A DNA stretch of 64,000 nucleotides, from the NCBI GenBank assembly GCA_963662155.1, contig OY759270.1, forward strand, positions 53,281,374 through 53,345,373, in the 5' to 3' direction. The stretch's first letter is position 1. The number at the start of each line of letters is the position of its first letter. Shown here piece by piece: positions 12,052 to 51,380 of this stretch. Origin of the DNA: Lamellibrachia columna. Taxonomy: Eukaryota > Annelida > Polychaeta > Sabellida > Siboglinidae. Made by a program: the position numbers and the translations under genes. The notes below the pieces were generated by a model. The model saw only the letters and a list, made by a program, of their open reading frames with translations, was not told where the DNA came from and searched no databases.

Positions 12052-13685
12052 GTTAAAATCTGTAACAACTATCATGGAACTCTGTATTTGATGCACACAT
12101 ATTTATTTCATGTTGCTAAAGACAAGTACAAGATTTAGCATAATAACCACAATGATTACTCACATTATATACTTTGACAGAAGTGTTCTACAGTGTAAGA
12201 CACTTCTGTCAGACAAGATTGTCATCAGAATTTTTGTTATAGAAAATCCACTACATTGTGTGTATTCCACAGGTCTGCCTTACAAAAACAAGATACTTGA
12301 ATTACTCATGAATATCCAAATAATATTGACATCTTAAAACACAGTATTATAATTGTATCAATGTTGCTCATTTGTGATGTCAGAGGGTCTGGACATATCA
12401 AACACATTTTTAGACATTTGTAATTACCAGCTTTACCAGGAATCTCCACATAACATGTTCCATATACACCATAACCATAATACATAAAACCTCGCCATAC
12501 ACACACAGTGTTAACAAACAATATTTCCCATTACCCATTGTTCAAGTATGAATATACAACATAACATTTAGCTTAATTAGACAACAGCATGTTCAAATAT
12601 GATACTGCTGAAATATTAAATATGTAAATATATACCTCCGAAAAAAAGTTTTACGATTTCATCTTTGCTGTAAAACCTGTTGTGAGAGAATTAGACATCC
12701 AGGACAGCGGGTAGAAAGTAGTAGAAAGGGGGGTTTACGCATTTTCCATAGTTTCATATTCCGATTACTGGAATCTTATTCAATGGCCAATATTTCACAT
12801 TTAAATTTATTTAAAACATTTCAAAAACAATTGTAATGAGTGTGTAATTATAATCATAATCACCCCAGACACACATTTAGCCCTTCTATATTAATATGTG
12901 ATACAACCACATCTTTCAAGAACTGTAACTAGCAGGAGGTGATATTTTATTTGTCTACGTAACAGTGATATGTTGTTTAAGTCAACCTTTCTCCTGAGTG
13001 TTCAAATATACACAAACACCACGTCAAACAACTGGCTTTCCCCATACATAAAACATACGCAATACACATACAAACACAGAAAGCAGTGCATTTAGTACAG
13101 TGAACTGCAGACACTGAACTACAGACACTGAACTCAGTAGGTTGAAACTGTATTGAACGAATGCTGACATGACGCATTGTAACCTTAATATCATAGAACT
13201 TAAATTACAAAGACGTTCTTACACATCCCAGCTCATGCATGCATGGATAATTTTGTGTGCATGTATGTGTGTGCAAGTGTGCGTGTGTGTATAACCATGC
13301 CAAGGAATGTATATGTGGTGTTTTTAAAGTGTTATACAGGTGTATCATACTGAAAGTATGCAGCTATTCTGCGATGGACATTGCATTTTAATAACTACCT
13401 GTACATCATATCATTAGTGCTACACAATATTTTCTTAATTCTGAGCACATTGTAACAAGAACAAAAATTTATGTCTACTAAATTTTATATGATGATTAAT
13501 CTAACCACATATTAATATACTTGATGTAAAGCACGTCAATCCCCTGGTTAATTGGCATAGGAATTAAGGAATTTGTTTTAGAAACTATTAATGCAAGAAT
13601 AACATTCCCACCAACAAGCAACAACTGGATAGATCACAATTCCAGTAGATTGACAGAAATGGTGGTCTTCTCCCACTCGGTTCTC
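12052..13685. other. PAH 3' UTR and downstream flank
   Basis: AT-rich. The part from 13685 to about 12930 is probably 3' UTR if the AATAAA at 12946 is used. No further genes seen. Confidence 0.5.
12946..12951 (-). terminator. First canonical poly(A) signal after PAH stop
   Basis: AATAAA on the minus strand about 735 bases past the stop codon, and the first exact hexamer I see downstream. A non-canonical signal nearer the stop cannot be excluded. Confidence 0.4.
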
Positions 13686-40850
<27,165 letters not shown>

Positions 40851-40924
40851 CGTGCCTGTACTAGCCTCGGTCTCTACGTATTCGGTGCGTTCAACAAAGC
40901 AATAACACTTACAACGCCGCTTGC

Positions 40925-41000
40925 TTTTATTGGTTCGTTAACCTCAGTTGAAGAACACCTGTCAGCGCTATCTCAAGACTGCGCGTGTGATTGGTCAACG
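40925..41000 (-). promoter_or_regulatory. PAH proximal promoter with two CCAAT boxes
   Basis: On the minus strand, CCAAT occurs at 40990-40994 and 40929-40933. The second runs into AATAAAAG, a weak TATA-like stretch, about 80 bases before the ATG. The strip is richer in CpG than its surroundings. The transcription start is inferred near 40900. Confidence 0.4.
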
Positions 41001-41147
41001 AAAGACACGCCCACTTGATATGATGACGACTCTGGGCACGCCTCCGCGTTCACGTAGACTTTGTTGATCAGAACACCAAACTTATGTAAATAACATTCTT
41101 AAATCAGAATTATTTTAATTGTATTTGTTATTGTACTGTAATCTTAC

Positions 41148-41225
41148 CGCCGCCACATATCGTCATATCTCTTGATCAACATCTGCAACACCGCAGCCTC
41201 TGGTGATACTTCTGCTCCAGGTAAC
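41148..41225 (-). other. Exon-like ORF of unknown affiliation upstream of PAH
   Basis: 78 bases bounded by an acceptor (ctgttacag) and a good donor (GGCG|gtaaga), with one open frame reading LPGAEVSPEAAVLQMLIKRY and onward. It ends in phase 2, so it cannot splice directly to PAH exon 2 (phase 0). It could belong to another gene, be a 5' UTR exon, or be chance. Confidence 0.25.
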
Positions 41226-41439
41226 CTGTAACAGTTTCTGACTAATCATGTGGATTATGGTGGATTTTCTGGTGGCCCCGCACGCATGCACGCTCAAAAC
41301 CAGTGCCGGATTAACCATGGCACAAGTGGTTCACTTGTACTATTATGGTACACTTGTACCATATGGTACATTTGTACCATATGTTACATTTGTTCCAGAT
41401 CCCCACAAAAACGTGGCCCACACAAAACCAATCATAATC

Positions 41440-41790
41440 CATCTGATTAGCCACAAGCTGTTACAGGTGATGTAGAGCAAGAAGTGCCACTAGAGGAGGC
41501 AGTGTCAGGGATGCCTTCTCCAATGTGGAGGCATTGTTTCGCATATATATCTCACTTTGATGACTAGTAACTGTAGCGAAGAGAGGTCTTTTTCCAAGAT
41601 GAGACTGGTCAGTGCTGAACACGGATCCACAACGAGCCATAACAAACTAGTTCATCTGATTATGCTCAGTATGGAATGGGACGTCACGCGTCGGATTAAT
41701 CTTATCTCCGTAGACAATACCACGCGCCTCGACCTTCACGCACTCGGTATGCCCCCCCCCCCCCACAAAACGTTTCTACCAGTCCCCCCC
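41440..41790 (+). pseudogene. hAT transposase C-terminal remnant
   Basis: Translates as RDAFSNVEALFRIYISL, then after a frameshift CSEERSFSKMRLV and LVHLIMLSMEWDVTRRINL. This matches the hAT dimerisation region (ERSFSKLK ... LA.ISIE) of hAT-type transposases and their domesticated relatives. Only this end is present. Confidence 0.65.
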
Positions 41791-42440
41791 CCCACATTGT
41801 TAACCCGACACTGCACAGACGCATTAGGGCTGCTCGTGAATACACCAGTCGTCGCTAGCTTCAGCCATACCTTGGATCCGCCCATATTAAACAAATAGGA
41901 GTCTACATTTTATTGGACTCATAAGCGTCAGTTGCCTACACGAAAAACAAAATAATATGCTTAATTAACCAACGAAAGCTACCGCCCATGCGTCGACTTA
42001 AACATGTTATGATATTCAATTTCATCACGAAGGTATAAACAAAAACATTGTGTGCAGTATATATTACATATATCGCGTAAAACCTGATGTTGCAGACTTG
42101 TTGCCTCGAGTTGTACGGGCTGTCTCGAGTCGGCCATTTTCGTGACTTGCGACTTGACTTTGAATTTAGAGAAATGACTCGAGACTTGCCTTGGTCGCCA
42201 TTGATCTGAGACTTGACTTGCCAACAAGTCTGGTGGCTCGAAATGTACGCACAATGAGATGATGTCGTCGTGGCAGGCCGGACCGAATGCAAGAATGGTT
42301 AAGATGGGGAGACCCGGGCTAGTTGTTAAAATGTTCAGTTAATGTATTTTTTAACAGTATGTTAGATGCATTATTTTTGTCAACGTATACGTTAATATTT
42401 CCTATTCTTGTTAATAAAACGTATCATAGCATTGATATTC
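41791..42440. other. No gene seen
   Basis: A poly-C run at 41753-41764 and a few cgagacttg-type repeats at 42110-42240. Nothing coding. Confidence 0.6.
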
Positions 42441-42444
42441 CATT

Positions 42445-43510
42445 TTGTAGTTAGGTAGATATGTGAAGTTTCCCATGCGCGGTCGACTGTAACAACTATA
42501 GCAACTGTAACGACTAGCGACTGTAACAACTAGCGACTGTAACAACTCGCCCTGTAAGCGGGGCAAGTTGTTACATCATACGGGGCACGTTGTTACAGCA
42601 AAGAAATTGTGGATCGCAAAGCAAGTGTCACTCGTATATTTTACTTTTATTACATTAATTGGATTATAAAATGTAACATAGCATTATTATTCCATATAGA
42701 CTAGGGAAATAATCTAAAAAATGACATCGGGGTACCTAAATGTTAAAAGCTGTCACCCATGCCAGGATTTATCTATGACCTTTACCGGTCACAACCAGCC
42801 CGGATGACACTTTACCGGTCACAACCAGCCCGGATGACACTTTACCGGTCACAACCAGCCCGGATGACACTTTACCGGTCACAACCAGCCTGGATGACAC
42901 TTTACCGGTCACAACCAGCCCGGATGACACTTTACCAGTCACAACCAGCCCGGATGACACTTTACCAGTCACAACCAGCCCGGATGACACTTTACCGGTC
43001 ACAACTAGCCCGGATGACACTTTACCGGTCACAACCAGCCAGGATGACACTTTACCAGTCACAACCAGCCCGGATGACACTTTACCAGTCACAACCAGCC
43101 CGGGTGACACTTTACCAGTCACAACCAGCCTGGATGACACTTTCTATTGTGATTTTTACTGTGTAGTGTGAGCTATTTAGCAAAGATGGTGTTAAGATTC
43201 TGCAATGTATACGTAATCGCTTGTAACTCTACTAATTATAGAGCTACATAACTAAATGTGGTATCAACATATTTGGAATAAGGAGGACTATGTCCGAAAT
43301 AAATAATAATGTCAATATTATAGCAATATTCGACAAAACAACATAAAACGTAACAAAATATATCAATATTTTATTTTGGTTTCTGGAACAAAGGTGTACA
43401 ATAGTTTTTATTACTTCTTACGTACATGGTACATGCCAATTATGTTTATTACAAAACAATGCCAGTTCATTTCCCCCCAAAAACACCAACTAGTTCGGTA
43501 AACGATAGAA
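42445..43510 (+). mobile_element. Non-autonomous repeat element, copy A
   Basis: Begins gttaggtagatatgtgaag with a short stem (gtaacaac ... gttgttac), continues to a block of 30-bp tandem repeats (42776-43140) and ends near tgccagttcatttcc. Copy B at 47150-47815 has the same parts. Internal minisatellite plus terminal hairpin is reminiscent of Helentron/pearl-like elements of molluscs (inference). Confidence 0.6.
42776..43140. repeat. 30-bp array, 12 copies
   Basis: Unit CACTTTACCGGTCACAACCA plus gcccggatga. Four copies of the same unit occur inverted at 47485-47610. Confidence 0.95.
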
Positions 43511-43654
43511 AATTACTGATTATTATGCACAAATCAATGTTACCCCCATATTTTCAAGATTGTCAGAAAGTTAAACACTACAGCCACTGGGAAACATATC
43601 TTAATTAAACCCTAATTAACAATACTGATATTAAAATGTGATTACATGTTAATA

Positions 43655-43905
43655 AAAACTTATACTGTTACACATGGTAATCTGATCCACCAGTTAAATC
43701 CCACCCTTTCTCCACACCGGGAAGGGGCTCGGATTGTTCAATGTTCTGCTGCACAAAATAACACCCATCCCCGCCCAGTGACTTATACTGTTACACATGG
43801 TAATCTGATCCACCAGTTAAATCCCACCCTTTCTCCGTACCGGGAAGGGGCTCAGATTGTTCAATGTTCTGCTGCACAAAATAGCACCCATCCCCGCCCA
43901 GTGAC
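43655..43905. repeat. 123-bp direct duplication
   Basis: Two nearly identical 123-bp copies starting acttatactgttacacatgg at 43658 and 43781. Confidence 0.93.
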
Positions 43906-43924
43906 TGCTTATGAGGCCAGATCA

Positions 43925-44165
43925 TTGGTTATCTGTGAAGACATTAGAAGGACACGTGTAACTGACAACTAGATTCTTCATTGATTATCTGTGAAGATAG
44001 ACATTAGAAGGACACGTGTAACTGACAATTAGATTCTTCATTGATTATCTGTGAAGATAGACATTAGAAGGACACGTGTAACTGACAATTAGATTCTTCA
44101 TTGATTATCTGTGAAGTCAGACATTAGAAGGACACGTGTAACTGACAATTAGATTCTTCGTCGTT
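43925..44165. repeat. 60-bp tandem repeat, 4 copies
   Basis: Unit around GACATTAGAAGGACACGTGT, almost identical copies. Confidence 0.95.
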
Positions 44166-44419
44166 CATTGTAGTAAATGGGTTCCGGCAGTATTTATCAT
44201 CGCTGCAAGAGCACGCACCTGTGAGCTTTAGCTGCAGGTGCATCTTGCAGTTGCAAAATTTTTGCATTTGCTATACATGATATCTGAGAATTCCTATGGT
44301 TAAGGGGTCCTCTACCATCAGTTGTGGGTGAAGTTGTCGACTGGTGGGATCCTTGTACCAGCCATTATTTGTGGGTGAAGCGTGGTCAGGGGACCGTTAG
44401 TGCAGATGGATTCCTCTGC

Positions 44420-45060
44420 TTGTTTCTATGTGGCTTCAGAAATAGCTCCGCATCCAAGATGATCCAACAGAACTGCATGCTTCTGAAATGTTTTCCATGT
44501 TGACTTTTTGTCGTGTCCACTCAGCTGACTGACAGTTAATGCTTGATATGCTGGGATGTTCCTTCGAAGAGTTGGAGGTAACTGTATGTCATTAACAGCA
44601 ACGAAACGTCGCTGTTTTTCTGTTCCTGTTCTCATCCATAATGCTCTACTCGGTTGAGCTGTAAAGTGAATCACAAGTGTGATCAGTGTCTCTATTCGCG
44701 ATGATAATACGTTCAAACCCTTCTTCGCCCATGAACTGGCTAGTGTGCAAACCTTGTTCTGACACTACGTCTTCCAGTTCGTCTTTTGTCTCCTTCACAG
44801 TTTGTACTACTACTTTCGCTGGAACTACCTGGAATAATAGTTGTGGTTCATGGGGACCTAGCTGTGGTTCATGGGGACCTAGCTGTGGTTCATGGGGACC
44901 TAGCTGTGGTTCATGGGGACCTAGCTGTGGTTCATGGGGACCTAGTTGTGGCACAAACTCAATTTACCCCTGGAGCAGCCTTTGCAACGTATCCATAAAT
45001 CGTGTCCTGTGCTGCTTGTAACTGTTAGCATCAACTTTGAACTTTGACAACAGCCCAACA
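44420..45060 (-). pseudogene. Second remnant of the TGCDTTS family
   Basis: Minus-strand pieces read FKVDANSYKQHRTRFMDTLQ, KVVVQTVKETKDELEDVVSE, IIIANRDTD, LWMRTGTEKQRRFVAVNDIQ and IPAYQALT...SGHDKKSTWK. Order and spacing parallel the ORF at 4455-6420 (DTD, then FHALTGCDTTS..GRGK). The GCD motif has decayed here. It is interrupted by stops and frameshifts. Confidence 0.55.
44836..44947 (-). repeat. 21-bp array encoding PQLGPHE
   Basis: Five full copies in frame with the surrounding remnant ORF. Confidence 0.93.
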
Positions 45061-46060
45061 TACCTTTCCCAAACATCAAATGAGCTGTGTATATTTAACC
45101 TTTAGTTACTCCTGTGGAAACTTCATGTGCAGCTTTATGCATACACAGATCTTTAGGGTCAGAGCCTTTGCGAGTCTTTTTCTCACAATCAGCTTTCCCC
45201 ATGAACTGGATTTAACACTTGAGGTGGTACCTGCAAATGGCATCAAAAACTACGATATCACTCACCCCGGCTAACCTTCACCTCATAATACAGTCATGTT
45301 TGGCTGCATTGATGACTATCAGAAACATTCCTAGTTGCGACAACTATGTTTTTTTCACAAGAAACCGTTTGACAAAAAATGCATAAGTCAGAATTTATTG
45401 TTTCCATGTTGCTTCGCCAGGTCTGATTCTTTGAGCTTGTTGAAGTTTCTCATCAGCACAAGGTGATGTTTTAGCCTCAAAGTTTTTCTTCAGTCTGCCC
45501 AGATGCAATGAACTTGTGAATGTGACATAAAAAATGTATGATACACCATTTCAGTCTCTTGTATGACATCGCTGAGATTCACAGCTTTCAGTCTTTAAAT
45601 AATGTCCCATCTTTCGTAATCTTGATATCGTTTGCGTTCAACCGTGGTTTGCTGTCAAGAGGGATCTTTCGAAGATTCCAGGGGTACCTGTTAACGAAAG
45701 AGGGAAATATCCCTCTTTAGACCTGACCAGAACGGGAAATTGCTGTGCCGGCACATCCGGTGAAAGGTTTCGGTTTCGATTACCTATGCATCTAATCGTG
45801 GCAACGTTTGCATTCTGGAGTGATATTTACATATAATGTTTTTTTTTAAATTGTATATAACACTGTTACAACATTTATCGTGTTAATACAGCTTTGGTAG
45901 TGACAAACCCCGAGTATAATGTTCACATTTTATAAAAGGTTACATTAACTTATAATATCGTTATTGTATACCATACATTATAGCTAAGTGCGTAAATAAC
46001 ATCAAAGTACGCTAAGAGCACATGTTTTATCGTACCTTTCATACGTACCGTCAGACACGC
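45061..46060. other. No gene seen
   Basis: May hold further decayed parts of the TGCDTTS-family element, but nothing I can support. Confidence 0.5.
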
Positions 46061-46064
46061 AGTT

Positions 46065-46770
46065 GAAACGTCAGGAGATAAGGTGTCTCGAAGAATGTGT
46101 CACGTCACCTCGCCTATCCTCTTCGGACCCAGTGGCCCATAAGGCCGAAGTGCATCTCCTCCAGCTCGCTCTGTCAGCTGCTACACGTCTGGCTTCGTTC
46201 CAGCTGTTCCACCCCAGTATGCGTCTTTCATTTTCAATAGTTGATCGCCACGTTGTCTTTGGTCGCCCAACCTTTCTTCTACCTTCAGGCGTCCCGGTCA
46301 ATGCCGTCTCACATTTGTTGTTCTTGTCCATTCGTAGGATATGTCCTGCCCACTTCCATCTTCTTAACTTGACCTCAGTGCTGATTGTCTTCAATTTTGT
46401 TTTTTGCGAGAATATCTCTATTTGATACAACGTTTGGCCATCGAATTTGTAGGATTCGTCTTAAGCACTTGAAAAAAAATTTATCTAACTTTCTGTTGTC
46501 TCCTTCGTGAATTGTCCATGTTTCACTTCCATACATCAACACTGGTTTAACAAGTGTGTTAAAAAGTCTCAATTTAGATCTCAATGTGTATATATTTGAA
46601 CTCCATATTTGCTTTAGTTTCCTGAAGGATTACCCTACCTTTATGAATTCTGTTAACAATGTCATCGCCGCCTCCTCCTTGCTTACTAACGTTAGCACCC
46701 AGGTAGTTAGAGAAGAATGTGTGTCCATCTATTAATCTTTCAGGGTCGACAATCCACAACTACAGCTACC
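46065..46770 (-). mobile_element. LINE ORF2 C-terminus, frameshifted
   Basis: Minus-strand frames give LGANVSKQGGGGDDIVNRIH, LVKPVLMYGSETWTI, LRRILQIRWPNVVSNRDI, KWAGHILRMDKNN and GRRKVGRPKTTWRSTIENE. This is the usual end of invertebrate LINE ORF2 (LLYGSETW ... GHxLRM ... GRPKTTWRR). Two frame breaks, 5'-truncated. Confidence 0.85.
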
Positions 46771-47149
46771 ACGTCCGATTCTGTCTTATTTCATTGGTTT
46801 CATTTCGTGGAGCATAAGGCTTTTATATGATGTATATGTGAACGTTGGAATTGTACTCGATATCCAGTATATACACTGGCGAAACGTAGATGCTTACTTC
46901 TGAAACGGACCCTGGTTACATCTACCTATGCTCTCACAACATTGTTCATGATACTGGGTACACCATACAATTGACTATATTTCATAGGATTATGAAACTG
47001 ACGCCGTTGCAGCGGGGTCAGTTACATATAAAACAACAAATCAAACTATGACGCCAACTCTATATAAATCTAGCGGCAATGACAAATAAAGGGGGGTAAC
47101 GTTGTATTTGGGGTTGTCACTTAATCGTATTGCATTATTTACCGAACCA
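46771..47149. other. No gene seen
   Basis: Unassigned spacer. Confidence 0.6.
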
Positions 47150-47815
47150 GTTGGTGTTATTTTGTTTGGAAATGAACTGGCATTACATTGTGATAAAAAT
47201 AATTAGCATGTACCATGTATGTAAGAAGTTATAGAAACTATTGTACACCTTTGGTCCAGAAACCAAAATAAAATGTTGATATATTTTGGTACATTTTATG
47301 GGTTTTTTTCGATTATTGCTAGAATATTGATACAGTTATTTATTTCTGACATAGTCCTTCTTATTCCAGATGTTTGGATCCACATTTAATCATGTAGCTC
47401 TATAATTGGTGAGTTACAACCGATTATGTATACATTGCAAAATCGCGACAAAATCTTCGCTAAATAGTAAAAAATCACAATAGAAAGTGTCATCCGGGCT
47501 GGTTGTGACCGGTAAAGTGTCACCCGGACTGGTTGTGACCGGTCAAGTGTCATCCGGGCTGGTTGTGACCGGTAAAGTGTCATCCGGGCTGGTTGTGACC
47601 GGTAAAGGTCTTAGATAAACCCTGGCATGGGTGACAGCTTGTAACATTTAGGTACCCCTAACGTGATCTCTAGAGCCGTTTTGAGATTATTTGCCAAGTC
47701 TAATATCGTAGTTAGGTAGATGTGTGAAGTTTTCCAGCCGCGGTCGACTGTAACAACTAGCCCCGTAAGCGGGGCAAGTTGTTATATCATGCGTGGCACG
47801 TTGTTACAGCACAGA
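47150..47815 (-). mobile_element. Non-autonomous repeat element, copy B
   Basis: Inverted relative of copy A: ggaaatgaactggcat at the left, four inverted 30-bp units (47485-47610), ccctggcatgggtgacagc. The gttaggtagatgtgtgaag / gtaacaac hairpin part, however, is in the same orientation as in copy A, so the hairpin segment has flipped relative to the rest. Confidence 0.6.
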
Positions 47816-47816
47816 A

Positions 47817-47920
<104 letters not shown>

Positions 47921-48034
47921 TGCGTAGGCCCAACAACATGACTTGTTTAGCTATAAAAATTATATGTGAACGTATAAGCGACTCAACGCGAAATAAATAC
48001 ATGTTGTGTTGTTTAATATATCTGACGTGCTTTC

Positions 48035-48580
48035 TTCATTATGTGCGCACTACGTCCTCGCCACTACACCATTAACCTCGCCAGTATGTGCGCACTACGT
48101 CCTCGCCACTACACCATTAACCTCGCCAGTATGTGCGCACTACGTCCTCGCCACTACACCATTAACCTCGCCAGTATGTGTGCACTACGTCCTCGCCACT
48201 ACACCATTAACCTCGCCAGTATGTGCGCACTACGTCCTCGCCACTACACCATTAACCTCGCCAGTATGTGCGCACTACGTCCTCGCCACTACACCATTAA
48301 CATCGCCAGTATGTGCGCACTACGTCCTCGCCACTACACCATTAACCTCGCCAGTATGTGCGCACTACGTCCTCGCCACTACACCATTAACCTCGCCAGT
48401 ATGTGCGCACTACGTCCTCGCCACTACACCATTAACCTCGCCAGTATGTGCGCACTACGTCCTCGCCACTACACCATTAACATCGCCAGTATGTGCGCAC
48501 TACGTCCTCGCCACTACACCATTAACCTCGCCAGTATGTGCGCACTACGTCCTCACCACTACACCATTAACCTCGCCAGT
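48035..48580. repeat. 45-bp minisatellite, 12 copies
   Basis: Unit TATGTGCGCACTACGTCCTC plus gccactacaccattaacctcgccag. The variant catcgccag recurs four units apart (48301, 48481), suggesting block duplication of four units. Confidence 0.96.
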
Positions 48581-48674
48581 AACAACGCTTCATCAACCCA
48601 CATGCCCGATATTTGAAAAAAATAAAAATACCAATCAAGTGCGACAAATTCATTCGAAGGTTAAAGACACGTAG

Positions 48675-50475
48675 AGCGACTTCCTCACATTTAGTGTCAG
48701 TGACACGGAGAGCGACTTCCTCACACTCAGTGTCAACGACACGGAGAGCGGGCCGACTTCCCCACACTTAGTGTCAGTGACACGGAGAGCGACTTCCTCA
48801 CACTTAGTGTCAGTGACACGGAGAGCGACTTCGTCACACTCATTGTCAACGACACGGATAGCGGGCCGACTTCCTCACACTTAGTGTCAACGACACGGAG
48901 AGCGGGCCGACTTCCTTACACTTAGTGTCAACGACACGGAGATCAGGTCGACCTCCTCACACTTAGTGTCAACCACATGGAGAGCGGGCCGACTTCCTCA
49001 CACTTAGTGTCAACGACACGGAGAGCGGGCCGACTTCCTCACACTTAGTGTCAACGACACGGAGAGCGGATCGACCTCCTCACACTTAGTGTCAACGACA
49101 CGGAGAGCGGGCCAACTTCCTCACACTTACTGTCAACGACACGGAGAGCGGGCCGACTTCCTCACACTTAGTGTCAACGACACGGAGAGCGGGCCGACTT
49201 CCTCACACTTAGTGTCAACGACACGGAGAGCAGGTCGACCTCCTCACAGTTAGTGTCAACCACATGGAGAGCGGGCCGACTTCCTCACATTTAGTGTCAA
49301 CGACACGGAGAGCGGGCCGACTTCCTCACACTTAGTGTCAACGACACGGAGAGCGGATCGACCTCCTCACGCTTAGTGTCAACGACACGGAGAGCGGGCC
49401 GACTTCCTCACACTTACTGTCAACGACACGGAGAGCGGGCCGACTTCCTCACACTTAGTGTCAACGACACGGAGAGCGGGCCGACTTCCTCACACTTAGT
49501 GTCAACGACACGGAGAGCAGGTCGACCTCCTCACACTTAGTGTCAACGACACGGAGAGCGGGCCGACTTCCTCACACTTACTGTCAACGACACGGAGAGC
49601 GGGCCGACTTCCTCACACTTAGTGTCAATGACACGAAGAGCGGGCCGACTTCCTCACACTTAGTGTTAACGACACGGAGAGCGGATCGACCTCCTCACAC
49701 TTAGTGTCAACGATATGGAGAGCGGGCCGACTTCCTCACACTTAGTGTCAACGACATGGAGAACGGACCGACTTCCTCACACTTAGTGTCAATGACACGG
49801 AGAGCGGGCCGACTTCCTCACACTTAGTGTCAATGACACGGAGAGCGGGCCGATTTCCTCTGGTCGACTTCCTCACACTTAGTGTCAACGACACGCAGAG
49901 CGGGCCGACTTCCTCACACTTAGTGTCAACAACACAGAGAGCGGGCCGACTTCCTCACACTTAGTGTCAACGACACGGAGAGAGCGGGTCGACCTCTTCA
50001 CACTTAGTGTCAATGACACGGAGAGCAGGCCGACTTCCTCACACTTAGTGTCAACGACAAGGAGAGCGGGCCGACTTCCCCACACTTAGTGTCAATGACA
50101 CGGAGAGCGGGCCGACTTCCTCACACTTAATGTCAACGACACGGAGAGTGGGCCGACATCCTCACACTTAGTTTCTACGACACGGAGAGTGGGCCGACAT
50201 CCTCACACTTAGTGCCAGTGACACGGAGAGTGGGCCGACTTCATCACACTAAATGTCAACGACACGGAGAGTGGGCCGACTTCCTCACGTTAAGTGTCAA
50301 CGACACGGAGAGTGGGCCGATTTCCTCACACTTAGTGTCAACGACACGAAGAGTGGGTCGACTTCCTCACGTTTAGTGTCAACGACACGGAGAGTGGGCC
50401 GACTTCCTCACACTTAGTGTCAGTGACACGGAGAGTGGGCCGACTTCGTCACATTTAGTGTCAGTGACATGGAGA
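48675..50475. repeat. 41-bp satellite-like array, about 43 copies
   Basis: Unit GGAGAGCGGGCCGACTTCCT plus cacacttagtgtcaacgacac. Each unit has a short dyad (GTGTCAACGACAC or GTGTCAGTGACAC). GC-rich compared with its surroundings. Blocks of variant units (gatcgacc, ggtcgacc) recur with regular order. Confidence 0.95.
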
Positions 50476-50860
50476 GCGAATAGCAGTTGTGTAGAACTTG
50501 CTTACCGGCAAAATTTTTACTTTGCCCTTAGACCTCTAAAGTCAACAAATAAATGCTTCTTTGACAGGAACTGCGTAGTAAAAACACTAGTCCGGTTGCT
50601 AGCTGTACAAAATAGAGGTCAACCTGGAAGTAGGGTACGTACGAAGTTTGTTGTGGTTTCTGGTATTTTAGGGTGTACTGACCCAGAAACTGCAAAATGC
50701 CACTTTGGCATCATTGAGCAATTTTTTACAACCATTTAAAAAATAGCCTATTTCATCGTCTGGGCCAGAACAATTGTCGTTTAGATTTAAATGAACGCTG
50801 TTGCCATTGTGTGTCGCATTTGCGAAGCACAAGTGCTTTTGAAGTTTTGTGAATAACATC

Positions 50861-51346
50861 CAGGGATGGGTCGAATTATGTAATTGTAATTAATTACAAC
50901 AAAATCATATAATTGTAATTGATTATGGTTTCGAAATTTTGCTGTAATTCTAATTGTAATTGTTATATTTTGTAAAATTGAAAGTGTATTTCAATTGCAA
51001 TCAATTACAGTAAGTTTCATATAACAAACTATCTGAACAAACTATCAATTAAAATATAATTTAAGTTTCACACGGGTTGAAAATCAAGACTAATAATAAC
51101 ACCTGCTTATATAATCAAACAAGTGCACCAGAAAATGTATCCCTTTTAAACAAAACTGTTGTTGTACTGTAGGCTTTTGTATACTTTTCACATTGTGGGA
51201 TTTTGTCTGTAGGGACTATGTCTTAGATCCACAAATTACATTATTGATCAGGATATATATATATATATACACATACATATATATCCTGATCAATAATGTA
51301 ATTTGTGAATCTAAGACATATATATTTATATATATATATATTATAT

Positions 51347-51380
<34 letters not shown>

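Noticed and set aside
41148..41225. PAH exon 1 at this position
   Set aside because: Phase does not fit exon 2, and the other frames contain stops. The ATG exon at 40803-40850 fits.
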